Numbered from the stretch's first letter, positions 16,303 to 25,688 are shown. The stretch: DNA of 64,000 bases from Candidatus Melainabacteria bacterium (GCA_003242885.1 QKMZ01000006.1:806001-870000), one strand, 5' to 3'. A program made the numbers and translations. The notes: generated by a model from the sequence alone, not told the origin.

Positions 16303-18276
16303 CTAATTGGTAGTTTCTGCTTGCTCAGCTTGTGAACTATCGATTTGTATATTGTCAGGTTGGACGCTGTTTGGTATCGCATCTTCTGTTTGGGAAGCAT
16401 CCGTCTGTGTTTCTTGAACTTTGCCTCCGGACCCTTTTGCTGCCGCCGCCTCTTGCGCCTGCCCTTTCACAACGCCGTCCATCCAGCCGAGTACTCCAAG
16501 GGTCAAATCGTCTTTAAATTGTCCAGCTTCAAAAATAAGATGCTCGGTGTTTCCGAGAATGACAATACTTTTGTTTGGTGTTGAAAGTGCATCGAATAAC
16601 TCCAGTGTTCCGCTTTCTTTCACCAATTTGTCATTGTGCCCTTGAAACAAAATCACGGGCTTTTTCGTGATTTTCTTCGCGGCTGCGAAGTTTTCATTCA
16701 TGAAGTTGCTGAACTGAAGAAGCTCCTCAGCTGACAGATTCAACCGCGCGGATGGATCATTTAGCCACTCGTGTCGCAGCGACTCACTGCCGGTCGCCTG
16801 GTGTACAACAGACTTGCCGACCTCCATTGGCTTGGTCTTATCGAACAAAAGCTCGGTCCCAACTTTAAAGGCGGTGCCGAGTGTATTATGCCGAGCACCC
16901 GATGGTACTGAGCAAATCAAGCCATCAACGATATCCGGTGCTTCAGATACTACGCGCAGTGCAATCGCGCCTCCCATCGATTCGCCGAGTATGAATAATG
17001 GATACTTCGCATAGTCTGCGCGCAATTTCGCGGTTACCTGTTTTAGATCCTGCACGCACTCATTTAGCGAAATTTTCTCCAAACCGCTGGCGTCTACATA
17101 TGTTCCAAAGCCGCGCACATCAAATGCAACGGTGATTACACCTTCTCGTGCCACACGTTTTGCGAACGACTCGAATGATTTGTGGTGTAAGCCAAGACCA
17201 TGAACACAAACGAGTACAAATCGAGTCGGAACATCCGGGTCCATCCAAACATATCCCGGAGCGTCTGACTGCTTAAATTGTCTTCGCCACGGAGTGAAAA
17301 TCTGTGCCGGTGCAAGCGTGACCTTTGAGGCATACGAACTGTTTTTAGCGTCAATTGGATCTGGCGGAACTATTCCGGCGACTGCACCAAAAACACCAGA
17401 GTTTATTCGCTGCACCACATCTGGTGCAACTTTTCCATTTTTCTCCTTGACGTAATCGGCAAAAATACGCTTTGCATTAGTATCGCGAAAAATGTAAATC
17501 GCTCGCTCATAGCACTTTTTAGCTTCATCAGTTCGCTTTAGTTTTTCCAGTGCAAGCGACATTTGCAAAATCGCCCAGCCAGTATCAATGTCATCAGGTC
17601 CATAGAAATGGCGACAAAATCGATAAAGCTCATCGTAGTATTTAAAACTCGCCTGGTAATCACCCTGATACCATTTGACACCAGCCATGCCAGCCAGCGC
17701 GATTTTGGCAATAATGCTCATATCGGTCGGAATAAGCTTGTCTAGTGTTTGCTGATAAAGTTGCTCAGCTTCTTTGAATTCGCCTTTACCAAACTTGGCT
17801 TCGGCCATGCCGAGCTTGATCATTGAAGTTGTATAGGATTTGCCGTTGTTCAGCTTGTCGGCTTTGGCGCTCAGCCTGTATGTTTCTTCGTGGTTCTTGC
17901 GGTAATAGCATGCGGCCAGGTCCATCAAAGAATCAGAATCTTCTCGTGACTTCACCAGTTCTTCAAAAATTTGTTTGCCTTTTGCAGCAGTTAGGGGTGA
18001 TTGGAGGTAGATAACGGCTAAATCACGAAGTCTCCCCTGGTCTTTCGGATTAGCTTTCACCTCAGCTTCCAGAGTCTTCAATTCGTGGTCGCTGTAAGTC
18101 CTCTGTCTAGCGTCATTGTTTGAAGTAGAGGAAACAGCATCTGCTTGGGTGCTTGCCTGTGAGGCTTCGGCAGAGTCACCCCCTGCTTCTGCAAGAGAGC
18201 AGGGCGAGTTGAGAACCAGGTTCATAAGCGAAATTGCGCAGCAGGCGACGAACTTGTTGTGTGCGTGAATGTTCAT
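16303..18276 (-). CDS. Exported TPR-containing alpha/beta hydrolase
   Basis: A 657-residue protein from ATG 18276 (GAGGAG site ahead). A signal peptide (residues about 8-30) is followed by a Ser/Thr/Ala linker, a TPR-like helical region (about 60-280, including CYYRKNHEETYRLSAKADKL and AKKCYERAIYIFRD) and a serine-hydrolase domain (about 345-610). The nucleophile lies in GESMGG near residue 433, the oxyanion region in CVHGLGLHHKSF, Asp in GHNDKLV and His in NTEHLIFEAG, giving a complete triad of the serine-aminopeptidase S33/monoacylglycerol-lipase type. The C-terminus is a Gln/Thr/Ala-rich tail. It is likely periplasmic; the substrate, lipid ester or other, is unknown. Confidence 0.85.
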   Translation of the reverse strand: MNIHAHNKFVACCAISLMNLVLNSPCSLAEAGGDSAEASQASTQADAVSSTSNNDARQRTYSDHELKTLEAEVKANPKDQGRLRDLAVIYLQSPLTAAKGKQIFEELVKSREDSDSLMDLAACYYRKNHEETYRLSAKADKLNNGKSYTTSMIKLGMAEAKFGKGEFKEAEQLYQQTLDKLIPTDMSIIAKIALAGMAGVKWYQGDYQASFKYYDELYRFCRHFYGPDDIDTGWAILQMSLALEKLKRTDEAKKCYERAIYIFRDTNAKRIFADYVKEKNGKVAPDVVQRINSGVFGAVAGIVPPDPIDAKNSSYASKVTLAPAQIFTPWRRQFKQSDAPGYVWMDPDVPTRFVLVCVHGLGLHHKSFESFAKRVAREGVITVAFDVRGFGTYVDASGLEKISLNECVQDLKQVTAKLRADYAKYPLFILGESMGGAIALRVVSEAPDIVDGLICSVPSGARHNTLGTAFKVGTELLFDKTKPMEVGKSVVHQATGSESLRHEWLNDPSARLNLSAEELLQFSNFMNENFAAAKKITKKPVILFQGHNDKLVKESGTLELFDALSTPNKSIVILGNTEHLIFEAGQFKDDLTLGVLGWMDGVVKGQAQEAAAAKGSGGKVQETQTDASQTEDAIPNSVQPDNIQIDSSQAEQAETTN

Positions 18277-18561
18277 CGCTAATCTCCTCAAGGCTTGCTG
18301 AGTGGTCGTCGAAGGGCTTTCACCATGCGGCGTTTTGCCTTTGCGGCTTCCTGTATACCATAAAGAGCGTCTGTTCTGTTCAATCTCTAGGGAACTAGGC
18401 TGCTCCTAGCCAAATGGCGATTCAAAGTATGAGTTCGTCAATCATTGCGAAGGCTTTTGGTCATCGATCCCTAGCCGCGACGCTAATGTATATGCGACCA
18501 ACCCAAGATCCTGTACGACAGGTCTTGTAAAGATGCGCAGGTCACATTGGTAAATCCGCAG

Positions 18562-18966
18562 CTAATATGCGTCTTTTCGTGCACGCTCACGCTTGATGGT
18601 GATTGCAATTGCCAGACTCAGGGCACCGCCGATGATGGCACCAGTGAAGCCGTCTTCCGCGAAGGCTTTCAAAATAGCTAATCCTGAAGCTTTTGCCGAC
18701 AATGCGTGGAACTCGGATTGCATTTTTGTAATTTGTTCTTCCGAGTCGTGCCCGTACAAACGAAGCGAATCCAGCGAAAACTTGTACGGCGCCATCAATG
18801 CTGTCCAATGTAGATCAAGGGAAGCATGGTAGAAGGCGAAAGACAAAAATCCAAGGACACTTCCCAACAAGCTACTGAGGATGAGTTCACGTAGATATTG
18901 TTTCGACTGGGTTTCTTTCATTGTTCTTTTAGCCATACAAGCTATCATCCATTTTATTTCATCCAT
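18562..18966 (-). CDS. Small membrane protein, hypothetical
   Basis: A 134-residue protein with two hydrophobic segments (about residues 29-47, ILSSLLGSVLGFLSFAFY, and 108-122, GAIIGGALSLAIAI) flanking a polar loop of about 60 residues, with a basic C-terminus (KRERARKD). Several ATGs are possible (18966, 18948, 18936, 18921) and none has a clear ribosome site, so the start is uncertain. No family recognised. Confidence 0.55.
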   Translation of the reverse strand: MDEIKWMIACMAKRTMKETQSKQYLRELILSSLLGSVLGFLSFAFYHASLDLHWTALMAPYKFSLDSLRLYGHDSEEQITKMQSEFHALSAKASGLAILKAFAEDGFTGAIIGGALSLAIAITIKRERARKDAY

Positions 18967-19015
18967 TGAATTTGAACGCAGCTTTGGTGCAGTTAGTTGG
19001 ACGGTGCGTTAAGGC

Positions 19016-19474
19016 TCAGAGGCTGAACCTGTACACAACATGCTTTTTTCTCTTAACGGCGTTTTGGCAAGTACTACAAATCTTGTTGAGTAGTCCCTCT
19101 ACATCTTCCTTCGTCCATTTGTGTTCTGCAAAGCTTGGTTCAACATTCATCCACCTATCTGCTAGGGAGGAAAGCTCATTGTGATCTGTCGCAGCTAGCT
19201 CTTTGACGAAATCATGGGGAAATTTGGCGGCATAGCATTCTGCGCAGTATTCGTCGAGTTGATATAGCAGTTCAAAGTGCTTATGGTAAGCCTTGTAAAA
19301 GTTTGCTGAGAAAAATGAAGGCGGCTTTGGTACTTTTCGAAACAGTGATAACAGCGTTAGTTGCTTGGACTCCCAGAAGGCAGGTACGTTCACATATTCT
19401 TTGTCGCGAGATCTTTCAACGATTTCTTCTGCTTCGCTTTCGTCGGCGACGTACAGATGATAGAGCTGACTCAT
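19016..19474 (-). CDS. Hypothetical protein with two CxxC pairs
   Basis: A 152-residue soluble protein of unknown family. It has paired cysteines in EYCAECYAAKFP (about residue 75) and ICSTCQNAVK (about 135), a pattern that could bind a metal such as zinc, though only the spacing supports this. It follows the gene at 19497-20291 by 22 bases on the same strand, so the two probably share a transcript and a process. Confidence 0.6.
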   Translation of the reverse strand: MSQLYHLYVADESEAEEIVERSRDKEYVNVPAFWESKQLTLLSLFRKVPKPPSFFSANFYKAYHKHFELLYQLDEYCAECYAAKFPHDFVKELAATDHNELSSLADRWMNVEPSFAEHKWTKEDVEGLLNKICSTCQNAVKRKKHVVYRFSL

Positions 19475-19496
19475 TGCTTTCTGTCCTCAATTTCTT

Positions 19497-20291
19497 CTAG
19501 AGCACACGTCGGTAGTATCCGGTTGCTTTTGCTTTGCACAATCCTTCTACGCGCATTGTTGCGTCCATAATGTACTCAACTAGCTCGCCATTGATTGTTC
19601 GTCCGACTGTTATGAATTGCGTTCCACAAACTTGCGGCGCTTCTTCTAGAGTGTCTGCAATTCTCTTTGCTGAATTGCCAAATCTAGGGCCGCAGTCATT
19701 GCACAGGTAAATCACCATTCTTGCTGTTTGCTTCTTGGACTTTTTAGCTTTTGACGGCGTGTGCGTTATTGCAGATGCTAAATAGTCCGTATTCACGATG
19801 ACAACTTTCGCATCATCAACCAGCTCTAAGTAGCTGTGTATTGTTCGTATGCCATCCATTACCGATTCAACAGGCGTTCCCCAATAGAACTCTTCAAGCC
19901 ATTTATTTACTTTCTTGGCGGTGAAATGTTTTGGATTTAGCTGTTCAAAGAATTCGGATTTAACTTTTTTATCGAACAGGAGCCATGCAAACAGATCATT
20001 CCCGGTGTCAAATCTTGATTTAGTAAGATCCAAATCCTGTTCTTTCAGATAGATCAAGGCGCGGTCCAGAATTTCGCCTGACCATTTGAACTCAATCGGT
20101 TCTTCACAGTTCTTGTGTAGGTAGTCCCAGAAATCATCATAAGGGGAGGGTCCTTGTGGCTCTTCTTCGTCCTCCACCGCCACCAAACGTGTTTGTTTGT
20201 TGAGTCTTAGTTTTGGTATTTCTTCTGTGAATCCGCGCAACTCCTTAAGTTGCTTGTTGGTCAGAAGATAAAACGAAGCGAAAGAGGACAT
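19497..20291 (-). CDS. Hypothetical protein
   Basis: A 264-residue soluble protein that I do not recognise. It is rich in charged residues, with a central helical part (NPKHFTAKKVNKWLEEFYWG) and a C-terminal alpha/beta-like region containing CNDCGPRFGNSAKRIADT and ITVGRTINGELVEYIMDAT. The CNDC pair echoes the CxxC pairs of the downstream partner gene. First gene of the two-gene minus-strand unit. Confidence 0.6.
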   Translation of the reverse strand: MSSFASFYLLTNKQLKELRGFTEEIPKLRLNKQTRLVAVEDEEEPQGPSPYDDFWDYLHKNCEEPIEFKWSGEILDRALIYLKEQDLDLTKSRFDTGNDLFAWLLFDKKVKSEFFEQLNPKHFTAKKVNKWLEEFYWGTPVESVMDGIRTIHSYLELVDDAKVVIVNTDYLASAITHTPSKAKKSKKQTARMVIYLCNDCGPRFGNSAKRIADTLEEAPQVCGTQFITVGRTINGELVEYIMDATMRVEGLCKAKATGYYRRVL

Positions 20292-20762
20292 GACTGAAGC
20301 CTATTCAAGTACGAGTGTTGCGCTCCATCGATTGAGCTATTTTACCAATTGCTACGAAGCTTTTGTTTCATTCCACGGTTGATAATTTTCCATCCACTGA
20401 GATGAAGCAACCTTACTCTTTCCATTAGAGCCGCGTACACCTATGTGAGTAGCTCATTTTGGTGACCCATTTTCAAGCTGCTGTTACCAGGTACATGATG
20501 CGACCTGTGGCATAGAGCCCTTTCAAATTGAGTTTGAACAAGATGTCTTACCCGCACCGGCTGTCACTCTGTCGGGCCAAACAGCGAAGCCTGCCGAAGG
20601 CATTCGATAGGACTTGAGCTTCGCTATGGGCGTTCGGTGATAGGCTCTCCGCCAGGCAGAATAGAAGGGGGGCTGCCTAAGCTGACCTCCGGAAGCTGGA
20701 GCTGATTTGACCTGCGCAGTACAATGGGAGACCAAGGTGATGCAGTAGCAGCTAGGGGTGAG
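20292..20762. other. Intergenic stretch, several inverted repeats, no gene seen
   Basis: About 470 bases between divergent transcription units. The part near 20575-20625 contains CGAAGC and GCTTCG arms 27 bases apart and a GCCGAAGGC palindrome, so some RNA or mobile-repeat structure is possible. No convincing reading frame or tRNA was found. Confidence 0.4.
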
Positions 20763-21215
20763 ATGATCAACAGAAGTCGGTGGCTTTCTTTCAGTCTCGG
20801 ATTGATCAGCGGTCCCCTGCTGATGTACGGTTGCTGCGCTTTTGGTCCGGTAGCTGGGCACAGCTGGGTTATTCAGAAAGCACTATCCCCTGACGGCAAA
20901 TATGTTGCTTCTGTGGTGACTTGGAGCCAAGGCGCGTTGGGCCGTCACCGAGACTGGGTCACTGTAGATCCAGTTTCGGACAGGGCCGATCCGCGTTCTA
21001 GCGGTCACGTCGTTTACGCTCAAGAGGACAGCTATGGTGAATCCATAGAATGGAAGGGCGCCAACAGACTTCTAGTCACTTACCAAATTTCAGTCGGTGG
21101 CATCAATCGTCCGCAGTATGTTACACAGTCGAACACGACCAAAGACGGTAGCGTCGCCATTGAGTATGCGATTGGAGATCCCTGGCAAGAGGGGATGCAG
21201 CAGCATGGTCAGTAG
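20763..21215 (+). CDS. Exported or membrane-anchored protein, PD40-like motif (paralogue 1)
   Basis: About 150 residues from ATG 20763 with AGGGGTGAG ahead. A hydrophobic N-terminal segment (about 8-32) ends near a CC pair and could anchor the protein or serve as a signal. The body has SPDGKYVASVVTWSQG, which resembles one blade of WD40-like PD40 repeats, then IEWKGANRLLVTYQI and VAIEYAIGDP. The same order (TPDGKLKALV, IKWKQNNRLLVLYSL, VELEYGTL) recurs in the next gene, so the two are tandem paralogues. No function known. Confidence 0.6.
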   Translation: MINRSRWLSFSLGLISGPLLMYGCCAFGPVAGHSWVIQKALSPDGKYVASVVTWSQGALGRHRDWVTVDPVSDRADPRSSGHVVYAQEDSYGESIEWKGANRLLVTYQISVGGINRPQYVTQSNTTKDGSVAIEYAIGDPWQEGMQQHGQ

Positions 21216-21744
21216 AAGTAGTTGGACTTGGCATTGGGGTTCCTTCGGATCGGGAATGCTTTTGTCAATCGTGCTGGTAATTGCTTGGCTCGTTACGATG
21301 GGGAACCAGAGCTACGATGAAACGAAAGCCATATGCTCAAAACTCCAGGAAAAGTTGACTCCTGATGGAAAGTTGAAAGCTTTGGTTTTTCGTGAAGAGG
21401 CAAATGGATTTGACCCGCGAGAGCTTGTGGTTGTCGTCCCAGCGTCTCAGGATTATCGTCCCAAAGGTGTTATGAGCGAATCTCAGGCTGATAGCAACGA
21501 ACCTGATCTATGCTGTCTTATCATGGGTAGAGCAGACGTGGACATCAAATGGAAACAGAACAACCGATTGCTTGTTTTGTATTCTCTTGATCGCAAAATG
21601 AAAAGTATTATCCAGAGGCAGCAAGCGCCCAACGTGGAGAATGTGGAGTTGGAATACGGAACGCTAGCGCGCGCAGGTAGTTCCTACCGTTATTCCGATG
21701 CGACTGTCCCGCTCTCTGCTAATCGATTGCAGTTATCACCTTGA
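21205..21744 (+). CDS. Membrane-anchored protein, paralogue of the preceding gene (paralogue 2)
   Basis: A 179-residue protein from ATG 21205, overlapping the previous stop by 11 bases; GAGGGG lies ahead of the start. One hydrophobic segment (about 13-32, SGMLLSIVLVIAWLVTM) is followed by an extracytoplasmic domain similar in motif order to the upstream protein (TPDGKLKALVFREE, VDIKWKQNNRLLVLYSL, ENVELEYGTLA). Overlap with both neighbours suggests translational coupling in a three-gene operon. Function unknown. Confidence 0.62.
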   Translation: MVSRSSWTWHWGSFGSGMLLSIVLVIAWLVTMGNQSYDETKAICSKLQEKLTPDGKLKALVFREEANGFDPRELVVVVPASQDYRPKGVMSESQADSNEPDLCCLIMGRADVDIKWKQNNRLLVLYSLDRKMKSIIQRQQAPNVENVELEYGTLARAGSSYRYSDATVPLSANRLQLSP

Positions 21745-22235
21745 AGAATATCTACGATCGCTTGACGGAATTGTTGAATGAACCTGATTACGGTCCTCTC
21801 TTTTGCCAGTGGCTGGAGGACTTAAACGAAGGGCCTTACATTGAGACTGCAGGGCCAACGGATCAGGAATTGCTTCTGTATTTCTTTCGACGGCACGGAA
21901 TCCGCCTCAAAGCACTGGCAGATAAAGGTCTCCCTCGGCGTTTTTTCCAAATTGCACTATATATCCACTCTAACGAAGTAGAAGGAGGCTATTGCGGCGC
22001 TTTTTCTGGTGAGCTTCCTTACAATGTTGAATCAGGAGACCCGATTGATGTGGTTAGGAAAAAGTTTGATGCCGCTGGCAACACGCCAATGGACACAGGA
22101 TATTTACATACCGACTCTGTAACCAAACTCCATTATGGTCTATGGCCATTGCAAATCAGTTTTTCTTTCAAAAATGCAGATGGTCAGATGCACATTGTCC
22201 ATCTGACCCATTTTGGCAAGCCATCTGAAATATGA
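21741..22235 (+). CDS. Hypothetical soluble protein coupled to the paralogue pair
   Basis: A 164-residue protein whose TTG start overlaps the stop of the upstream gene (TTGA), a typical coupling arrangement. It is acidic, with a helical N-terminal half (YDRLTELLNEPDYGPLFCQWLEDL) and a beta-rich second half (LHYGLWPLQISFSFKN, MHIVHLTHFG). No signal peptide or known domain. Its place as the only cytoplasmic product in the unit suggests a partner role, but that is speculation. Confidence 0.6.
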   Translation: MKNIYDRLTELLNEPDYGPLFCQWLEDLNEGPYIETAGPTDQELLLYFFRRHGIRLKALADKGLPRRFFQIALYIHSNEVEGGYCGAFSGELPYNVESGDPIDVVRKKFDAAGNTPMDTGYLHTDSVTKLHYGLWPLQISFSFKNADGQMHIVHLTHFGKPSEI

Positions 22236-22544
22236 TCAGGGTTTCAAGTCAACCGTCCTTTCTTTGATGCTTGCGGGCACTGGCGGAAGCAATACGATAT
22301 GAGGACCAAACAGAGTTCGATAAAGGATGATGAGGAATGCTGCAACGATGCAGCAAAGTCCCAACCCGATTTTGTCTGGTCGCGGATTCTTATTTCGTCT
22401 GAACAGAGCAACAAGGACTAAACCAAGTCCGAAGAAGAATGCTGCAAATTGAAAAAGCACCGTAAGCAGTCCGAGCTGATCCTCTGCTGCCGCTAGAATT
22501 AGCGCAGCAATAGGTGGTATAGTGCACCACTTGTTGAATTTCAC
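22236..22544 (-). CDS. Small membrane protein, hypothetical
   Basis: A 102-residue protein, GTG start, with three hydrophobic segments (about 8-20, 27-48 and 60-78). It directly abuts the stop of the convergent gene. No family recognised. Confidence 0.5.
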   Translation of the reverse strand: MKFNKWCTIPPIAALILAAAEDQLGLLTVLFQFAAFFFGLGLVLVALFRRNKNPRPDKIGLGLCCIVAAFLIILYRTLFGPHIVLLPPVPASIKERTVDLKP

Positions 22545-22599
22545 CTGTTTATGCCTGCCTGCAAGGGAACGGAAGAAACATACTTGACCTTACCTGCCG

Positions 22600-23220
22600 C
22601 TACTTAGTAGAGTCTCTAATCTCAAAACGCTTCGGGAGTTCGAATTCCTTAGGTGGCAAAGCCTGGTAACTATACTTCAGTAACTTGGTGACAAGCGTCA
22701 TTCCCGTTGTTGCGTCCAGTTTTTGAAAAACCAACACTTTCGTGTCCCTGTCATACCAGCGCTTCTCAGATCCTGGCTGAAACTCATTCACGTAGACCCG
22801 ACAGTTGCGACCAATCATTTTCTCTACGCCTAGTTGCTTGTAACCAGTGTATTCGGAAGGTAATTGAAGAAACATCTCCTCATCAAGCGAGTTTTTGGCT
22901 GTTTCTCGGAGTGGATGTATATTAATGATTTTGTCGCTTGGATCAACGATGTATTGCAGCTGCTTATGGGCGTCATACAAGAACCTCAGCTTGTTCCATT
23001 CATAGATCAGCAGCCCCTTGCCATTGCACGAGATGAGAAGGCGTTCTGGCCCGCGTGGATCATTCGATTGCACTTTTTCATATTCGGCCGTATAGGTGCG
23101 ATTTGGAAAAATTACTGGAGGGCTTTTGGCGAGCGCCATGGGTAGCACGCTCAACTTCATACCGAGAACCAGTCCCATGAACACTGAGAAAGCAATGATG
23201 AAGGCCGAAAACTTGAGCAC
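22600..23220 (-). CDS. Exported protein, LolA-like fold possible
   Basis: A 206-residue protein with an N-terminal signal (either from GTG 23220 or ATG 23160; MKLSVLPMALA gives a compact signal). The mature part alternates beta strands typical of LolA/LppX-like or DUF4412-type periplasmic proteins: ERLLISCNGKGLLIYEW, QLQYIVDPSDKIINI, KMIGRNCRVYVNEF and WYDRDTKVLVFQKL. Such folds carry lipids or lipoproteins, but no specific evidence exists here. Next to another membrane gene on the same strand. Confidence 0.58.
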   Translation of the reverse strand: MLKFSAFIIAFSVFMGLVLGMKLSVLPMALAKSPPVIFPNRTYTAEYEKVQSNDPRGPERLLISCNGKGLLIYEWNKLRFLYDAHKQLQYIVDPSDKIINIHPLRETAKNSLDEEMFLQLPSEYTGYKQLGVEKMIGRNCRVYVNEFQPGSEKRWYDRDTKVLVFQKLDATTGMTLVTKLLKYSYQALPPKEFELPKRFEIRDSTK

Positions 23221-23263
23221 CGCTTACAATCCTCTACTTTGATTGTGCGCGATGTTCTGAGGT

Positions 23264-24145
23264 GTGGGAATACGGTTTCCCTCAATGCAAGCGCTCGCTT
23301 TCCCTAAGTCTGGCAAGGCTTACAATGGAAGGAAGGTGATTTTCAGCATCAAAGGAATGAGGAAGCCGGTCCTGCCAGCAGACGACAAAGACGATGATCA
23401 TGCCATTGAAAATGAGCCTCAGACTCAAACTGAGGCTGGCGGTGATTCGGGCGGAAAGTCATTAACCAGGATTGGGGGCGGCACTGGCGGGAACAGCGGA
23501 GGCGGAAAGAGGAGATTCCGTCAATTTGGGAATTTTGATCCGCGCGCGGACGTTCCGAGAGGAGAGGATTTTGTCGAGCAGATTCGGACATGCTTTCATG
23601 ACCTGACGCCAAGCGCTTTGAAGAAGATTTTTTTGATATCAACCTATGATTCATTGCCCGTTGAGGAAGAGCAATTATTGCTAACCCAACTCAGAGAGAA
23701 TCCCTCTGCTGGCGGAAGTGTCTTCCGCTTGTCTGTCTGCAACGAACGACTGATTGCTTGGATTGTTAAAGACTTTGCACTGGATTTGGCGTCGTTATTT
23801 CAGAACGAAAAAACGCCCGATTTAGATTCTTTGCTCTTTGTTGAACTCTTTGTCAGAGCTGAAAAGGCATTTACCGATTATGTGTTAGCGGGACCTTGTA
23901 ACGACGTAAACGAGTTTACTCCCGTGATCTCCAGCTCTATGACTGACGTCTACTCACATTTCTATAAGCTTGGCGTATCTCGCCGACTCTACAAACTTCT
24001 CAAATACAGAAGCATGGAAAATGAATTGATGCAAAATCGTGAAGAGAGATTGACTGAACTTGATTTGGCAAATGCAATGAAGATTTCTGTCAGAGAATTA
24101 CAACGAATAAAGCGCTGGAATCGAGCGGCATTTGGTCAAAACTGA
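23264..24145 (+). CDS. Hypothetical protein with C-terminal helix-turn-helix-like segment
   Basis: A protein of up to 293 residues; the listed GTG start is uncertain and inner ATGs (23285, 23357) are possible. Residues about 45-90 are low-complexity and Gly-rich. The central part is helical (FVEQIRTCFHDLTPSALKKI, SLLFVELFVRAEKAFTDYVL). The C-terminus reads LDLANAMKISVRELQRIKRW, which looks like a DNA-binding helix-turn-helix, making a regulatory or antitoxin-like role possible. No family recognised; the following gene overlaps its end. Confidence 0.55.
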   Translation: MGIRFPSMQALAFPKSGKAYNGRKVIFSIKGMRKPVLPADDKDDDHAIENEPQTQTEAGGDSGGKSLTRIGGGTGGNSGGGKRRFRQFGNFDPRADVPRGEDFVEQIRTCFHDLTPSALKKIFLISTYDSLPVEEEQLLLTQLRENPSAGGSVFRLSVCNERLIAWIVKDFALDLASLFQNEKTPDLDSLLFVELFVRAEKAFTDYVLAGPCNDVNEFTPVISSSMTDVYSHFYKLGVSRRLYKLLKYRSMENELMQNREERLTELDLANAMKISVRELQRIKRWNRAAFGQN

Positions 24146-24506
24146 TCAATCTGGAATCGCACTTATGGAACAATCAGAACAATATGGGTGCATCTGGTTT
24201 GCTGGCAATCAAGTCGAGCTTCTCGCAGGGATTCGACAGCATTTGGCATTGCATCACAGAAAAGAGGCTGTCAGAGATTTAGACCGATTCATTTGGAATA
24301 AAATTGAATTCGTAATTCAGCGAAACGAAATGCTTATCACCGTTTCGGCAGATGGTGTAGAAGATACAGCAGCATGGAATTCGGAACTTCAAGCCTTTTA
24401 CGAGCAGGTCGTTCGTCCTGTCGCTGACAAAACAGGCGGCGTGGCAGTAGGTTTAGCAGAGCCTGGAGCAATGAATCGACAAATTAAGACAGGATCAGGT
24501 TTATGA
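24132..24506 (+). CDS. Small hypothetical soluble protein
   Basis: Up to 124 residues, from TTG 24132 overlapping the upstream stop, or from ATG 24165. It has a helical core (VELLAGIRQHLALHHRKEAVRDLDRFIW) and a short beta part (RNEMLITVSADGV). It may be co-translated with the HTH-like protein upstream. No family recognised. Confidence 0.5.
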   Translation: MVKTDQSGIALMEQSEQYGCIWFAGNQVELLAGIRQHLALHHRKEAVRDLDRFIWNKIEFVIQRNEMLITVSADGVEDTAAWNSELQAFYEQVVRPVADKTGGVAVGLAEPGAMNRQIKTGSGL

Positions 24507-24557
24507 AGCGCTGGCATACTGCGCTGAATCATAAACTTCTGAGGAGCGCATTTAGCG

Positions 24558-25223
24558 ATGAATGGACAACAAACTGAAGCTTCGCCGAAACTGACGACCA
24601 AGAGAAGGTCTCACATATGGGTGGTTTGGATAGGACTGTGCATGTCTTTGCTTCCGGCTCTTACTCTAATCATGTTTTTGCAACCGGTTAGCCATACTGC
24701 ATGTTTTTTATGGCAGGTCAATTTCACTATGTCGCTGATGGCAATGGGTCTTTGCCTTTTAGTCGGATTTGCTTTAGGGATTACGTACATTTATCTTGGC
24801 AAGACGAAATCAGAAACCTTTCGCTTGTTGGCACGCGTGGCAGCAACATTTGTAGCCATTCTGGTTGGAGTACTGATCTCACATGCAATTGAGAGATTTG
24901 CTACGCAGTCAATTCCTCTGCGTGCTCAGCCGCTCATATATGCCATATCGGCTTACGAACTCAAATACAAGAAGCCGCCCGCGAAGCTGCAACAATTGGT
25001 GCCTGAATTTATTGCCGCCATTCCGCATACAGGAATGCCAGGATTTCCTCACTTTAGTTATCGCCTGCTTGGTGTGCCAGGGCAAAGTGAGTGGGAATTG
25101 AGAGTGCAGCTTCCGTCGGTAGATATGTTTGAGCCAGAATGGCGGGTTTTTCGTCCAGTTAAAGTTACCGGTGAGACAAGTAACGTAATGCAGCTGAGTG
25201 ATTGGACTTACACAACGAAATGA
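24558..25223 (+). CDS. Membrane protein with extracytoplasmic C-terminal domain
   Basis: A 221-residue protein with three hydrophobic segments (about 20-40, 52-75 and 90-108) followed by an exported-type domain beginning IPLRAQPLIYAISAYELKYKKPP, which resembles the start of pseudopilin-like or DUF-type periplasmic domains (ALxxYxxxxGxxP). It is followed by LQQLVPEFIAAIP and a beta-rich end. Function unknown. Confidence 0.6.
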   Translation: MNGQQTEASPKLTTKRRSHIWVVWIGLCMSLLPALTLIMFLQPVSHTACFLWQVNFTMSLMAMGLCLLVGFALGITYIYLGKTKSETFRLLARVAATFVAILVGVLISHAIERFATQSIPLRAQPLIYAISAYELKYKKPPAKLQQLVPEFIAAIPHTGMPGFPHFSYRLLGVPGQSEWELRVQLPSVDMFEPEWRVFRPVKVTGETSNVMQLSDWTYTTK

Positions 25224-25342
25224 GTATGTTCATTCCTACAGGCTTCCCGAAGTAAAAATCTCAAATGTCATCTACCGCTTCCAATTCTGTGTCCCAGCAA
25301 TGTTTGATCATCTCAACGGACTACATCTTCATACATGAACAA

Positions 25343-25383
25343 TCCCCCGCATTTACCCAAAAAGTAGGGGGAATGTAGGGGGA
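25343..25383 (-). terminator. G/C-rich inverted repeat downstream of tRNA-Val
   Basis: TCCCCC plus CATT pair with AATG plus GGGGGA across a loop of about 18 bases, 27 bases beyond the 3' end of the minus-strand tRNA. A T-run is absent after the hairpin, so a role in tRNA termination or 3'-end processing is tentative. Confidence 0.35.
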
Positions 25384-25409
25384 AGATTTTCTGAGGACTG
25401 AAAAGTATT

Positions 25410-25480
25410 GGGCGGTAAGAGACTCGAACTCCTAACCCCCTCGGTGTAAACGAGGTGCTCCACCATTGAGCTAACCGCCC
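25410..25480 (-). tRNA. tRNA-Val (anticodon TAC)
   Basis: On the minus strand this 71-base segment folds as a cloverleaf: acceptor arms GGGCGGT and ACCGCCC, D-arm GCTC...GAGC, anticodon stem CCTCG/CGAGG around the loop TTTACAC (anticodon TAC, reading GTA valine codons), and T-arm with TTCGAGT. The CCA end is not encoded. It stands alone in a 465-base gap (25224-25688); no other gene was seen there. Confidence 0.95.
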
Positions 25481-25688
25481 TTGCGCTGGTAGTTTAGCAC
25501 GACGGCTTTATCAAGAGCCCTGCTGGGTGCCCCCTTGTTGCAACGAATGAAGAAAATTTGCCGATTTTGCCCGTTTTTCAGGCTCAGCATCGGTTTACAG
25601 TTCTTTCAAATGTTCCAGGGTTTTTCCTGTTTACAACCCTCCGTCAGATTCGGACAATTGGGTTTCTGATTTTGCCGGTCGTTAAAAC

